A stretch of 64,000 nucleotides of DNA, taken from assembly GCF_001050035.1 (NCBI RefSeq), contig NZ_CVTA01000005.1:1-64000 (forward strand). Direction: 5' to 3'. This document shows positions 45,678 to 55,315 of this stretch, piece by piece (position 1 is the first letter of the stretch; each line of letters begins with the position of its first letter). The notes below the pieces were generated by a model. That model was not told the DNA's origin. It saw nothing but the letters and a program-made list of their open reading frames with translations, and did not search any database. The DNA comes from Mycolicibacterium komanii. GTDB lineage: Bacteria > Actinomycetota > Actinomycetes > Mycobacteriales > Mycobacteriaceae. Position numbers and translations under genes: made by a program.

Positions 45678-47936
45678 ATGTCTGTAGTTGAAATTGAAGA
45701 CGGCGTGTACGAATCGACCGCCACGATCGACAACGGGAGCTTCGGCACCCGCACCATCCGTTTCGAGACCGGCCGGCTGGCCCAGCAGGCCGCAGGCGCC
45801 GTCGCCGCCTACCTCGACGACGAGACCATGCTGCTGAGCGCGACGTCCGCCAGCAAGAACCCCAAAGACCACTTCGACTTCTTCCCGCTGACGATCGACG
45901 TCGAAGAGCGCATGTATGCGGCCGGGCGCATCCCCGGCTCGTTCTTCCGCCGCGAGGGTCGTCCGTCGACCGACGCGATCCTGACGTGCCGGCTGATCGA
46001 CCGCCCGCTGCGGCCGACGTTCGTCGACGGCCTGCGTAACGAGATCCAGGTCGTGGTCACCGTGCTCAGCCTCGATCCCAAGGATCTGTACGACGTGGTC
46101 GCGATCAACGCCGCCTCGGCGTCCACGCAGATCGCGGGCCTGCCGTTCTCGGGACCGGTCGGCGGCGTGCGTGTCGCGCTCATCGACGGCACCTGGGTCG
46201 CATTCCCGACCGTCGAGCAACTCGAGCGCGCAGTGTTCGACATGGTCGTCGCCGGTCGCGCGCTCGAGGACGGCGACGTCGCGATCATGATGGTCGAGGC
46301 CGAGGCCACCGAGAACGTCGTCGAGCTGATCGCCGGCGGCGCGCAGGCACCCACCGAGGCCGTCGTCGCCGAGGGCCTGGAGGCCGCCAAGCCCTTCATC
46401 AAGGTGCTGTGCGAGGCCCAGCAGGAGCTGGCCGATCGGGCGGCCAAGCCGACGGGCGAGTACCCGGTGTTCCCCGAGTACGGCGACGACGTCTACTACT
46501 CGGTCGCCTCGGTGGCCACCGACGCGCTGTCGGAGGCACTGACCATCGCCGGTAAGGCCGAGCGCAACGACCGCACCGACGAGATCAAGGCCGAGGTGCT
46601 CGAGCGGCTGGCCGAGCAGTACGCGGGCCGCGAGAAGGAGGTCGGCGCCGCGTTCCGCTCGCTGACCAAGAAGCTTGTGCGCCAACGCATCCTGACCGAC
46701 CACTTCCGCATCGACGGTCGCGGCATCACCGACATCCGTGCGCTGAGCGCCGAGGTCGCGGTGGTTCCGCGGGCCCACGGCAGCGCGCTGTTCGAGCGCG
46801 GCGAGACCCAGATCCTGGGCGTCACCACGCTCGACATGATGAAGCTGGCACAGCAGATCGACTCGCTGGGACCGGAGACGTCCAAGCGCTACATGCACCA
46901 CTACAACTTCCCGCCGTATTCGACCGGTGAGACCGGCCGCGTCGGCTCGCCCAAGCGCCGCGAGATCGGCCACGGCGCGCTGGCCGAGCGTGCACTGATG
47001 CCGGTGCTGCCCAGCGTCGAGGAGTTCCCGTACGCGATCCGCCAGGTGTCGGAGGCGTTGAGCTCCAACGGTTCTACGTCGATGGGCTCCGTGTGCGCCT
47101 CGACGCTCGCGCTGCTCAACGCCGGTGTGCCGCTCAAGGCGCCGGTCGCGGGCATCGCGATGGGTCTGGTATCGGATGACGTGGAAGTTGAAGGAACTGA
47201 CGGCGGCGGCACCGAGCGCCGGTTCGTCGCGCTGACCGACATCCTCGGCGCCGAGGATGCGTTCGGCGACATGGACTTCAAGGTCGCAGGCACCAAGGAG
47301 TTCGTCACCGCGCTGCAGTTGGACACCAAGCTCGACGGCATCCCGTCGCAGGTTCTGGCGGGCGCGCTGTCGCAGGCCAAGGACGCCCGGCTGACCATCC
47401 TCGAGGTGATGGCCGAGGCCATCGACGGTCCCGACGAGATGAGCCCGTACGCGCCGCGGATCACCACGATCAAGGTGCCGGTGGACAAGATCGGCGAGGT
47501 GATCGGCCCGAAAGGCAAGATCATCAACCAGATCACCGAGGAGACCGGCGCGTCGATCTCCATCGAGGACGACGGCACCGTGTTCGTCGGCGCGACCGAC
47601 GGCCCATCGGCGCAAGCGGCGATCGACAAGATCAACGCGATCGCCAACCCGCAGCTGCCCAAGGCCGGCGAGCGATTCCTCGGAACCGTCGTCAAGACAA
47701 CGGATTTCGGCGCCTTCGTGTCGCTGCTGCCGGGTCGCGACGGGCTGGTCCACATCTCGAAGCTGGGACGTGGCAAGCGGATCGCCAAGGTCGAGGACGT
47801 CGTCAAGGTCGGCGACAAGCTGCGTGTGGAGATCGCCGACATCGACAACCGCGGAAAGATTTCGCTCATCCTCGTCGATGAGGACGCCGCCAACTCGGAG
47901 ACCGCGCCGGCAGATGCCGCAGCGGCCAGCAGTTAG
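45678..47936 (+). CDS. pnp: Polyribonucleotide nucleotidyltransferase (PNPase)
   Basis: A 752-residue phosphorolytic 3'-5' exoribonuclease, also called GpsI in mycobacteria. Two RNase PH-like core domains (about 1-240 and 330-570; [14 protein letters not shown], and later [12 protein letters not shown] and [11 protein letters not shown]) are followed by a KH domain ([17 protein letters not shown]) and an S1 domain ([18 protein letters not shown]). It degrades mRNA with RNase J and E in the mycobacterial degradosome. ATG 45678 is preceded by GAGAGG about 13 nt upstream. The 312-nt region before it holds several hairpins and a candidate promoter. Its last 23 nt overlap pepR. Confidence 0.97.
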   Translation: MSVVEIEDGVYESTATIDNGSFGTRTIRFETGRLAQQAAGAVAAYLDDETMLLSATSASKNPKDHFDFFPLTIDVEERMYAAGRIPGSFFRREGRPSTDAILTCRLIDRPLRPTFVDGLRNEIQVVVTVLSLDPKDLYDVVAINAASASTQIAGLPFSGPVGGVRVALIDGTWVAFPTVEQLERAVFDMVVAGRALEDGDVAIMMVEAEATENVVELIAGGAQAPTEAVVAEGLEAAKPFIKVLCEAQQELADRAAKPTGEYPVFPEYGDDVYYSVASVATDALSEALTIAGKAERNDRTDEIKAEVLERLAEQYAGREKEVGAAFRSLTKKLVRQRILTDHFRIDGRGITDIRALSAEVAVVPRAHGSALFERGETQILGVTTLDMMKLAQQIDSLGPETSKRYMHHYNFPPYSTGETGRVGSPKRREIGHGALAERALMPVLPSVEEFPYAIRQVSEALSSNGSTSMGSVCASTLALLNAGVPLKAPVAGIAMGLVSDDVEVEGTDGGGTERRFVALTDILGAEDAFGDMDFKVAGTKEFVTALQLDTKLDGIPSQVLAGALSQAKDARLTILEVMAEAIDGPDEMSPYAPRITTIKVPVDKIGEVIGPKGKIINQITEETGASISIEDDGTVFVGATDGPSAQAAIDKINAIANPQLPKAGERFLGTVVKTTDFGAFVSLLPGRDGLVHISKLGRGKRIAKVEDVVKVGDKLRVEIADIDNRGKISLILVDEDAANSETAPADAAAASS

Positions 47937-49254
47937 GGCTTTGCGCCACGGAGGACGTGGCGGCAGATCTTCGGAGGCGCTGCGGCGCACGGTGTTACCC
48001 GGTGGCCTGCGTGTGGTCACCGAGTACATCCCCTCGGTGCATTCGGCGTCGGTCGGGCTTTGGGTCAACGTCGGATCGCGCGACGAGGGCCCGAGTGTCG
48101 CGGGCGCCGCTCACTTCCTCGAACACCTGCTGTTCAAGTCGACGCCGACCCGGTCGGCGGTGAGCATCGCGCAGGCCGTCGACGCGGTCGGCGGTGAGCT
48201 CAACGCCTTCACCGCCAGGGAGCACACCTGCTACTACGCGCACGTGCTCGACTCCGACCTAGAGTTGGCCGTCGACCTGGTCGCCGACGTGGTGCTGCGC
48301 GGCCAGTGCGCGGCCGAGGACGTCGAGGTCGAACGCGACGTGGTGCTCGAAGAGATCGCGATGCGCGACGACGATCCCGAGGACACCCTCGGCGACGTCT
48401 TCCTCTCGGCGATGTTCGGCGCGCACCCGGTCGGGCGTCCGGTGATCGGCAGTGTGGATTCGATCTCGTCGATGACGCGCGCCCAACTGCACTCCTTCCA
48501 CCTTCGCCGCTACACCCCCGAGCGGATGGTTCTGGCCGTGGCGGGCAACGTCGATCACGACGAGGTGGTGTCACTGGCGCGCGAGTACTTCGGTGCCCGG
48601 CTGGTTCGTGGCCGAACCCCGGTGCCGCCGCGCAAGGGGACCGGCCGGGTGGGTGGACGCCCGAGCTTGGAACTGGTCAACCGTGATTCCGAGCAGACGC
48701 ACCTGACGCTGGGTGTCCGCACGCCCGGCCGTCACTGGGAACATCGCTGGGCGCTATCCGTGCTCAACACGGCGCTCGGTGGCGGGCTGAGTTCTCGTCT
48801 GTTCCAAGAGATTCGCGAGGCCCGCGGGTTGGCGTATTCCGTGTACTCGACGGTGGACACGTTCTCCGACAGCGGAGCGCTGTCGGTCTACGCCGGTTGT
48901 CTGCCGGACCGGTTCGACGAGGTCGCCCGGGTGACCACCGACGTCCTGGAGGCGGTGGCGCGCGACGGCATCACCGAAGCGGAGTGCCGGATCGCCAAGG
49001 GTTCCCTGCGTGGCGGTCTGGTCCTGGGCCTGGAGGATTCGGGCTCGCGGATGAACCGCATCGGCCGCAGCGAACTGCATTTCGGTGAACACCGCACCAT
49101 CGACGAGACATTGGCCAAGATCGACGCCGTGTCGCTCGACGAGGTGAACGCCGTCGCCCGCCAGCTCCTGCGTCGACCGTACGGTGGGGCGGTGCTCGGC
49201 CCGGTGCGTTCGAAACGGTCTCTGCCGCAGCCGCTTCGGGCCCTCGCGGGCTGA
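47914..49254 (+). CDS. pepR: M16-family zinc peptidase PepR
   Basis: A 446-residue member of the insulinase-like M16 family, related to mitochondrial processing peptidase beta subunits. The inverted zinc motif HFLEH gives His67, Glu70 and His71; the third ligand Glu lies about 77 residues later in [23 protein letters not shown] 47914, inside the pnp 3' end, gives MPQRPAV and a length close to Rv2782c (438). A TTG at 47941, after the pnp stop, is an alternative. The gene always follows pnp in mycobacteria. Confidence 0.93.
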   Translation: MPQRPAVRALRHGGRGGRSSEALRRTVLPGGLRVVTEYIPSVHSASVGLWVNVGSRDEGPSVAGAAHFLEHLLFKSTPTRSAVSIAQAVDAVGGELNAFTAREHTCYYAHVLDSDLELAVDLVADVVLRGQCAAEDVEVERDVVLEEIAMRDDDPEDTLGDVFLSAMFGAHPVGRPVIGSVDSISSMTRAQLHSFHLRRYTPERMVLAVAGNVDHDEVVSLAREYFGARLVRGRTPVPPRKGTGRVGGRPSLELVNRDSEQTHLTLGVRTPGRHWEHRWALSVLNTALGGGLSSRLFQEIREARGLAYSVYSTVDTFSDSGALSVYAGCLPDRFDEVARVTTDVLEAVARDGITEAECRIAKGSLRGGLVLGLEDSGSRMNRIGRSELHFGEHRTIDETLAKIDAVSLDEVNAVARQLLRRPYGGAVLGPVRSKRSLPQPLRALAG

Positions 49255-49272
49255 TCGCCTACGCTGGAGCCG

Positions 49273-50157
49273 ATGACTGACTTGTCGCGGCGCCACGTGC
49301 TGATCGGTGGGTTGACACTCGCGGCGCTCGCCGCATCCCCGCACAAATCCGCCGTGGCCGACCCGCCGCAGCTCGGGGACCGCCTGGGTGAGATGGAACG
49401 CAGCCACAACGCGCTGATCGGGGTGTTCGCCGTCAACCTCGATACGGGGCGCACCGTCGCGCATCGCGCGCAGGACCCGTTCTCGATGTGCTCGACGTTC
49501 AAGACCTACGCCGCCGCCCGCGTGCTACAGAAGGCCGAACGCGGTGAGCTCGCGCTGACGGACCGCGTCACCGTCGAACAGAGTGACATCGTCCCCAATT
49601 CGCCGGTCACCGGTGAGCACGCGGGGCAGACCATGACGCTGGCCGAGCTGTGCGAGGCCGCCCTGCAGCAGAGCGACAACGCCGCGGGCAACCTGCTGCT
49701 GCGCACGATCGGCGGACCGTCCGGGGTGACCGACTTCGCCCGCAGCATCGGTGACCAGCGGACTCGGCTCGACCGTTGGGAGATCGAGCTCAACGCCGCG
49801 GTTCCCGGTGACCCGCGCGACACCACGACGCCCGAGGCGATCGGCGGCGGTTACCGGTCGCTGATCACCGGAAACGTCCTGGGGGAGCCGCAACGTCGGC
49901 AGCTCGACGATTGGATGCGGGCCAATCGGACGTCCAGCGTGCGTCCGGTACTGCCGCCGGGGTGGACGATCGCCGACAAGACCGGCTCCGGCGACTATGC
50001 GAGCACCAACGATGTTGGGGTCGCGTTCGGGCCCGCGGGTGAACGTCTCCTGCTGGCGATCATGACCAGGACCGCGGCCGACGACGCCGACGTGCCCAAC
50101 GACCGCCAAATGGTCGGCGAAGTGGGTTCGATGCTGGTGGCGGAACTTCTGGCCTGA
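49273..50157 (+). CDS. blaS: Class A beta-lactamase, Tat-exported
   Basis: A 294-residue serine beta-lactamase. The Tat signal has SRRHVLIGG and a hydrophobic core, with cleavage near residue 28. Catalytic motifs are complete: Ser74-Thr-Phe-Lys77 (Ambler S70/K73), Ser134-Asp-Asn (SDN130), Glu170-Ile-Glu-Leu-Asn (E166 loop) and Lys236-Thr-Gly (KTG). It starts 18 nt after pepR. The position next to ald matches the chromosomal blaS of M. smegmatis; in M. tuberculosis blaC lies elsewhere. It protects cell-wall synthesis from beta-lactams in the periplasm. Confidence 0.95.
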   Translation: MTDLSRRHVLIGGLTLAALAASPHKSAVADPPQLGDRLGEMERSHNALIGVFAVNLDTGRTVAHRAQDPFSMCSTFKTYAAARVLQKAERGELALTDRVTVEQSDIVPNSPVTGEHAGQTMTLAELCEAALQQSDNAAGNLLLRTIGGPSGVTDFARSIGDQRTRLDRWEIELNAAVPGDPRDTTTPEAIGGGYRSLITGNVLGEPQRRQLDDWMRANRTSSVRPVLPPGWTIADKTGSGDYASTNDVGVAFGPAGERLLLAIMTRTAADDADVPNDRQMVGEVGSMLVAELLA

Positions 50158-50222
50158 TCCGGCCGATGATGTGGCCAGCCTAGCCCCGGCCACCCCTCGA
50201 CGGCCGGGTCCAGCTGGCTTGT

Positions 50223-50275
50223 CAGCGGCTGTCCCCCCACGCTCGTCGCCCCCCTGCACTGAGCGCCAGCCGCTG
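50223..50275. other. Long-range inverted repeat in the bla-ald gap
   Basis: CAGCGGCT (50223-50230) and AGCCGCTG (50268-50275) are perfect complements separated by 37 nt. Earlier in the gap GTGGCC/GGCCAC and CCGGCC/GGCCGG pairs compete. No open frame with coding features is seen in 50158-50330. Confidence 0.35.
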
Positions 50276-50330
50276 GAAACGACGGTATGGCATGAAGCGG
50301 TGCGACGGAATCGGGCGAATCCCTATCTTT

Positions 50331-50362
50331 TTGCACCGGCACGTTTAAGGGTGCCGGTGCAA
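50331..50362. terminator. Bidirectional hairpin between bla and ald
   Basis: TTGCACCGGCAC (50331-50342) and GTGCCGGTGCAA (50351-50362) form a perfect 12-bp stem with an 8-nt loop between two converging genes. A T-run precedes the stem on the plus strand, but none follows it on either strand, so it would work as a tail-less terminator of the kind described in mycobacteria. Confidence 0.7.
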
Positions 50363-50372
50363 CACCCGGAAA

Positions 50373-51494
50373 TCAGGCGTCGACCAGCACCGAAGCCGGA
50401 TCGGTGTACGGCAGGTCGAGGTCGGTCGCGACCTGCTCGGACAGCAGCGCGCCATCGTGCGTCGACAACCCCTTGGCCAGCGATGCGTCGGCTCGGCACG
50501 CCGCCTGCCAGCCCTGATCGGCCAGCTTGAGGACGTACGGCATGGTCGCGTTGGTCAGGGCGAACGTCGAGGTGCGCGGCACCGCGCCGGGCATGTTCGC
50601 GACGCAATAGAAGAGGGTGTCGTGCACGGCGAACGTGGGGTCGTCGTGTGTGGTCGGGCGGGAGTCCTCGAAGCAGCCGCCCTGGTCGATGGCGATGTCG
50701 ACCAGCACCGCACCGGGCTTCATGTGCGCGACGGTCGAATTGGTCACCAGCTTGGGTGCCTTCGCGCCCGGCACCAGCACCGCGCCGATGACGAGGTCGG
50801 CGCCCTTGACGGCGTCCTCGAGTTCCAGGATCGACGAGTAGCGGGTCTCGATGCGGCCGCCGAACTCGGCGTCCACGTCGCGCAGCTTGTTGAGGCTGAC
50901 GTCGAAGACGGTGACGTGCGCGCCCATGCCCGCGGCCACGCGAGCGGCGTTGTAGCCGGCGGTGCCGCCACCGATCACGACGACGTCGGCCGGAGCCACC
51001 CCCGGCACGCCGCCCATCAGAACGCCGCGCCCGCCGTGGCTTCGCATCAGGTGGTACGCGCCGACCTGCGCCGCCAACCGGCCGGCGACCTCGCTCATCG
51101 GGGCCAACAGGGGAAGGGCGCCGTCGGCGGTCTGGACGGTTTCGTAGGCGATCGACGTGGTCCCCGAGGCCAACAGCGCTTCGGTGCACGGCCGTGACGC
51201 GGCCAGGTGCAGATAGGTGAACAGCGTCTGACCCGGACGCATCCGGTGCCATTCGGCTTCGATCGGCTCCTTGACCTTGAGCAGCAACTCGGCCTCGGCC
51301 CACACCTGGTCGGCGCTGTTGATCAGTTGGGCGCCGGCGCGTTTGAAGTCGGCATCGGAGGTCGACGAACCCTCGCCCGCACCCGACTGGATGATCACCT
51401 CATGGCCGCGGTGCACCAGCTCCGCGACTCCGGCTGGGGTGATCGCGACCCGGAATTCGTTGTTCTTGATTTCGGTGGGGACGCCGACGCGCAT
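50373..51494 (-). CDS. ald: L-alanine dehydrogenase
   Basis: A 373-residue NAD-dependent enzyme interconverting alanine and pyruvate plus ammonia; in mycobacteria it also serves glyoxylate amination and low-oxygen redox balance. The N-terminal [16 protein letters not shown], substrate-binding LLKVKEP and YLHLAAS, and nucleotide-binding [15 protein letters not shown] are all present. GAGGAG precedes the ATG. It is divergent from aldR, with a 15-bp palindrome between them. M. tuberculosis Ald (Rv2780) has 371 residues. Confidence 0.97.
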   Translation of the reverse strand: MRVGVPTEIKNNEFRVAITPAGVAELVHRGHEVIIQSGAGEGSSTSDADFKRAGAQLINSADQVWAEAELLLKVKEPIEAEWHRMRPGQTLFTYLHLAASRPCTEALLASGTTSIAYETVQTADGALPLLAPMSEVAGRLAAQVGAYHLMRSHGGRGVLMGGVPGVAPADVVVIGGGTAGYNAARVAAGMGAHVTVFDVSLNKLRDVDAEFGGRIETRYSSILELEDAVKGADLVIGAVLVPGAKAPKLVTNSTVAHMKPGAVLVDIAIDQGGCFEDSRPTTHDDPTFAVHDTLFYCVANMPGAVPRTSTFALTNATMPYVLKLADQGWQAACRADASLAKGLSTHDGALLSEQVATDLDLPYTDPASVLVDA

Positions 51495-51525
51495 GACCGC
51501 TCCTCGGTTGAAAGTTGGTTCAAGT

Positions 51526-51540
51526 GTGAAGAAACTTCAC
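51526..51540. promoter_or_regulatory. Candidate AldR operator
   Basis: GTGAAG-AAA-CTTCAC is a perfect 15-bp dyad in the ald-aldR intergenic region. A weaker TTGAA-N6-TTCAA dyad lies at 51508-51523. Multiple AldR sites in this region are expected, because Lrp-type octamers bind several boxes. Confidence 0.65.
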
Positions 51541-51571
51541 CGTCACGGCAATTCCTGTGTTCAAGATTCTG

Positions 51572-51577
51572 TATGGT
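51572..51577 (+). promoter_or_regulatory. -10 element (TATGGT) of aldR
   Basis: TATGGT ends 6 nt before ATG 51584 and excludes the in-frame ATG at 51557, which lies upstream of it. Confidence 0.5.
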
Positions 51578-51583
51578 CTGCTC

Positions 51584-52099
51584 ATGACCGAAACATCTTC
51601 ATCACAGCGGCCGACTGGGGGCGTGCAATCGAAGGATGTTCGGCCGGTGCCCCTCGACGATGTCGACCGCCGGATCCTGGCCGCGCTGCACCGCGACGCG
51701 CGGATCTCGAACAGCGCACTCGCGGAGGCCGTGGGCATCGCGCCGTCGACCTGCCACGGCCGGGTGCGCCGCCTCCAGGAGGTCGGGGTGATCCGCGGCT
51801 TCTACACCGATATCAATCCGGCCGCGATCGGCTTACCGCTGCAGGCGATGATCTCGGTGAGCCTGCAGTCGAGCGCCCGCGGCAGGATTCACAGCTTCAT
51901 CCAGCAGATCCGGCGCAGACCGCAGGTGATGGATGTCTACTTCCTCGCGGGCGCCGACGATTTCATCCTTCACGTCGCCGCGCGTGACACCGACGACCTG
52001 CGGTCGTTCGTGGTGGAGAACCTCAACGCGGACGCCGACGTGGCGGGTACTCAGACGTCGCTGATCTTCGAGCACCTGCGGGGGGCCTCGCCGCTCTAG
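51584..52099 (+). CDS. aldR: Lrp/AsnC-family regulator of ald
   Basis: A 171-residue feast/famine regulator. The N-terminal AsnC HTH (DRRILAALHRDARISNSALAEAVGIAPSTCHGRV, about 26-60) is followed by an AsnC/RAM ligand-binding domain (GADDFILHVAARDTDDL). It corresponds to Rv2779c, which binds alanine and controls ald. An ATG nine codons upstream exists, but ATG 51584 fits the -10 element. It is divergent from ald. Confidence 0.93.
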   Translation: MTETSSSQRPTGGVQSKDVRPVPLDDVDRRILAALHRDARISNSALAEAVGIAPSTCHGRVRRLQEVGVIRGFYTDINPAAIGLPLQAMISVSLQSSARGRIHSFIQQIRRRPQVMDVYFLAGADDFILHVAARDTDDLRSFVVENLNADADVAGTQTSLIFEHLRGASPL

Positions 52100-52132
52100 G
52101 TCGAGGGGGTGCGTTGAAAGGCCCGCTGGCGC

Positions 52133-52222
52133 CATCCTGTTCGTCGGGAACTCCGTCGACGGGATGCTCGACCAGATGCGGCTTTTCGCGCACCACGTCA
52201 TGCCCGCCTTCCGCGCGGCGTG
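52133..52222 (+). pseudogene. Possible 3' remnant of a luciferase-like monooxygenase gene
   Basis: A frame ending in TGA at 52220-52222 reads ILFVGNSVDGMLDQMRLF followed by a segment ending VMPAFRAA. This resembles the C-terminal end of F420- or flavin-dependent luciferase-like monooxygenases (dimer helix ending in VMP-x-F/L-R). There is no start or upstream domain, because aldR occupies the DNA before it. I read it as a decayed gene end, with limited confidence. Confidence 0.35.
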
Positions 52223-52226
52223 ACGG

Positions 52227-53129
52227 CTACTTGGCGACGAGATCGGGGTGGAACGCAGCGGCCATCCGGCGCAGTCCGTCCCGCCAGTCCACGGTGGTGT
52301 CGCCGGCGATCGCACGCATGCGGCCGACGTCGACCGGGTTGCCGCGCAAGGCATGAGCGTCCACCTCGAACGTCGGTTCCCGGCCGACCAGGGAGCCGAG
52401 GTAGGTACACCACTCCTGCAGGCTGATCGTCTGATGGCCGGCCCAGTTCACCGTCGTCGCCGGAACCGTCGCCGCCTCAAGCAGTTTCGGGAGCGTCGCG
52501 ACGATATCGTCCTCGTGGATCGGGTTGTAGAGCGCCGGCGGGCCCGGCGGCACCGGGATCGGGGTGCCTGCCAGGACCATCTCCAGGTGAAAGAACGGCC
52601 ATCCTCCGTTGTCCCCGTACGGGACGTTGAGTCGCGCGATCGTCGTCGGCACGCCGAGCGCGCGGGCCATCGACCGGGCGACGACCTCACCGGCGATCTT
52701 GGAGATGGAATACGTCGGGAACAGGTGTTTGTGGTTGTCGCCAAGGGCGGTGTCCTCGGTGCGCGGCTCGTCGTGCGGCGGGTCGTAGACCGCGGCCGAC
52801 GAACAGTGCAGGAACGCCTTGGCGTCGGGGCAGTGGGCCATCAGCAGCCCGACCGATTCGGCGTTGGCGCCCAGGTCCTTGTCCCAGCGGCCGCTCTTGG
52901 CCACCGCGAAGTTCAGGACGTAGTCGAAGTCGGAAGGAATGCCGGAGAATTCGCCGACCGCCAGGTTGACCGCGTGACAGTGCACCCCGCGGTTCTCCAG
53001 CCTCTCGCGCGCGGCCTTATCGGTGAACCGGGCGATGCCCCACACCTCGTTGTCGGCCGCCAGCGCCTCGGCGACCGGAACCGCGACCTGACCCGTCGCG
53101 CCGGTTATCAACACCTTGGCGCCGCGCAT
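52227..53129 (-). CDS. NAD-dependent epimerase/dehydratase family protein
   Basis: A 300-residue extended-SDR protein. KVLITGATGQVAVPVA near the N-terminus is the NAD-binding Rossmann motif, and SSAAVYDPP with YSISKIAGE gives the catalytic Ser/Tyr/Lys set. It probably acts on a nucleotide-sugar or similar metabolite, but no substrate can be assigned. An in-frame ATG lies seven codons upstream; ATG 53129 is chosen because TACCAT (53141-53136) sits 6 nt upstream, as for other leaderless genes here. Confidence 0.85.
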   Translation of the reverse strand: MRGAKVLITGATGQVAVPVAEALAADNEVWGIARFTDKAARERLENRGVHCHAVNLAVGEFSGIPSDFDYVLNFAVAKSGRWDKDLGANAESVGLLMAHCPDAKAFLHCSSAAVYDPPHDEPRTEDTALGDNHKHLFPTYSISKIAGEVVARSMARALGVPTTIARLNVPYGDNGGWPFFHLEMVLAGTPIPVPPGPPALYNPIHEDDIVATLPKLLEAATVPATTVNWAGHQTISLQEWCTYLGSLVGREPTFEVDAHALRGNPVDVGRMRAIAGDTTVDWRDGLRRMAAAFHPDLVAK

Positions 53130-53135
53130 GCGCCG

Positions 53136-53141
53136 ATGGTA
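53136..53141 (-). promoter_or_regulatory. -10 element (TACCAT) of the epimerase-like gene
   Basis: On the minus strand TACCAT ends 6 nt before ATG 53129; leaderless transcript expected. Confidence 0.5.
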
Positions 53142-53182
53142 GGGGAGCACCGCGCCCGCTGTGGGTGGATGCGACGAGTGGA

Positions 53183-53928
<746 letters not shown>

Positions 53929-53929
<1 letters not shown>

Positions 53930-54396
53930 TGGCCGACGGCGGGCGCGTCCTGCGCATCCAACTGCTGATCGGCTTCATGTGTGTGGCACTTGTCGTGTAC
54001 TTCGTGCTGCTCGGCCGCCTCGCGATGGCCTTCGTCACGACCGGCGAGCCCGCCGCCGTCGGGCTGGGGCTGGCGCTGATGGCGCTGCCGCTGATCGGCC
54101 TGTGGGCGATGCTCAGCACGCTGCGCGCCGGGCTGGCCCACCAGCGGCTCGCGCGCATCGCCCGCGAGGAGGGGATGGAACTCGACGTCAGCGCGCTGCC
54201 GCGGATGCCGTCCGGGCGGATTCAGCGCGACGCCGCCGACGAGCTGTTCGTCACCGTGCGTGCGGAGTTGGAAAACGACCCGCAGAACTGGCGGCGGTGG
54301 TATCGACTGGCTCGTGCCTACGACTACGCCGGCGACCGCAGCCGGGCGCGGGAAGCGATGAAGAAGGCCGTCGAGATGGAAGAGCGCCAACCGTGA
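53929..54396 (+). CDS. Membrane protein with two TM helices and a soluble helical tail
   Basis: A 155-residue protein. Two membrane segments (IQLLIGFMCVALVVYFVLLG, about 10-29, and GLGLALMALPLIGLWAML, about 44-61) precede a cytoplasmic helical region with a TPR-like end (WRRWYRLARAYDYAGDRSRAREAMKKAVEM). It resembles Rv2772c. The TGATG overlap with dapB and the 4-nt overlap with the next gene place it in the dapB transcript. Function unknown; the TPR-like tail suggests a scaffold. Confidence 0.82.
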
Positions 54397-54851
54397 GCAA
54401 GACGCTGCTGGTCGTGCACCACACGCCGTCACCCGGCACCCGCGAGTTGCTCGAGGCCGTTCTGGCCGGCGCGAAGGACCCCGACATCGAGGGCGTCGAG
54501 ACCGTGGTGAGGCCCGCGTTGGCCGCGACCCTGCCCGACATGCTCGACGCGGACGGCTATCTGTTCGGCACGACCGCCAACTTCGGATACATGAGCGGCG
54601 CGCTCAAGCACTTCTTCGACACCGTGTACTACCCGAGCCTGGACCACGTCGGCGGCCGGCCCTACGGCCTGTGGGTGCACGGCAACGACGACACCGTCGG
54701 CGCGGTGAACGCGGTGGAGAAGCTCGCGACCGGACTCGCGCTGGCCAAGGCCGCCGATGCGCTGGAGGTCGTCGGCGGTGTCGACGCCGGTGTGCGGGAA
54801 CGCGCCTACGAACTCGGCGGAACGCTCGCCGCGACGTTGATGGAGGACTGA
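54393..54851 (+). CDS. Flavodoxin-like / NADPH-dependent FMN reductase family protein
   Basis: A 152-residue flavodoxin-fold protein. LLVVHHTPSPGTRELLEAV near the N-terminus is the FMN phosphate-binding loop, and TTANFGYMSGALKHFFDTVYY matches the isoalloxazine-contacting segment of WrbA/FMN reductase-type proteins. It resembles Rv2771c. GTG 54393 overlaps the previous stop. It is probably a cytosolic flavin-dependent redox protein; the electron partner is unknown. Confidence 0.86.
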   Translation: MSKTLLVVHHTPSPGTRELLEAVLAGAKDPDIEGVETVVRPALAATLPDMLDADGYLFGTTANFGYMSGALKHFFDTVYYPSLDHVGGRPYGLWVHGNDDTVGAVNAVEKLATGLALAKAADALEVVGGVDAGVRERAYELGGTLAATLMED

Positions 54852-54853
54852 CC

Positions 54854-55315
54854 ATGCCGGGATTCGCCGAACTCGCCCTTGGCGCAGCACCCGTTGCAGG
54901 CGGGGCGCTGCTCGGGATCGCCGCAGGCAACCTGCGCGGCCCGGACTTTCGCGGGATGATCGCCAAGGATCTGGATCTGCTGGAACGCATCCCCGACGAC
55001 CGACCCGAGCTCAAGGCGCGGTTGCGCGCGAACATCGATCAGCGCATCGACGATCTGATCACCACCACCGAGAAGAGCCGCGAACTGCGCACCGCGGCGT
55101 TGTCGTATCGCGGGAACTGGCGCGACATCGTGGTGTTCCTCTGCGCGATCCTGTTCACGATCGTGTGGTGGAACGTCGACCACCATCGGACGAACTGGCT
55201 GGTGATGTTCGTCGTGATGATCCTCGCGACCGTGGTCGCGGGCATCTACGCCACGCGCGGCCTGGCGTCCTCACTGCGGACGCTGCTGCACACGCGCGCC
55301 AGCCGCTCTCAGTAG
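54854..55315 (+). CDS. Small membrane protein of unknown function
   Basis: A 153-residue protein with an N-terminal hydrophobic segment (LALGAAPVAGGALLGIAAG), a charged central region (LLERIPDDRPELKARLRANIDQRIDDLI) and two C-terminal membrane helices (DIVVFLCAILFTIVWW and WLVMFVVMILATVVAGIY). It starts 2 nt after the flavodoxin-like gene and ends in a 7-nt tail-to-tail overlap with the next gene. I do not recognise a characterised family. Confidence 0.78.
   Translation: MPGFAELALGAAPVAGGALLGIAAGNLRGPDFRGMIAKDLDLLERIPDDRPELKARLRANIDQRIDDLITTTEKSRELRTAALSYRGNWRDIVVFLCAILFTIVWWNVDHHRTNWLVMFVVMILATVVAGIYATRGLASSLRTLLHTRASRSQ

Noticed and set aside
43860..48068. A very long open frame on the minus strand (about 1400 codons) antisense to ribF, rpsO and pnp
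   Set aside because: It is a high-GC shadow of real genes: low-complexity His/Arg/Asp-rich translation, no recognisable domain, and it spans several well-identified genes on the other strand.
50331..50362. Hairpin as a canonical intrinsic terminator of bla or ald
   Set aside because: The T-run precedes rather than follows the stem on the plus strand and becomes an A-run on the minus strand; kept only as a tail-less terminator.
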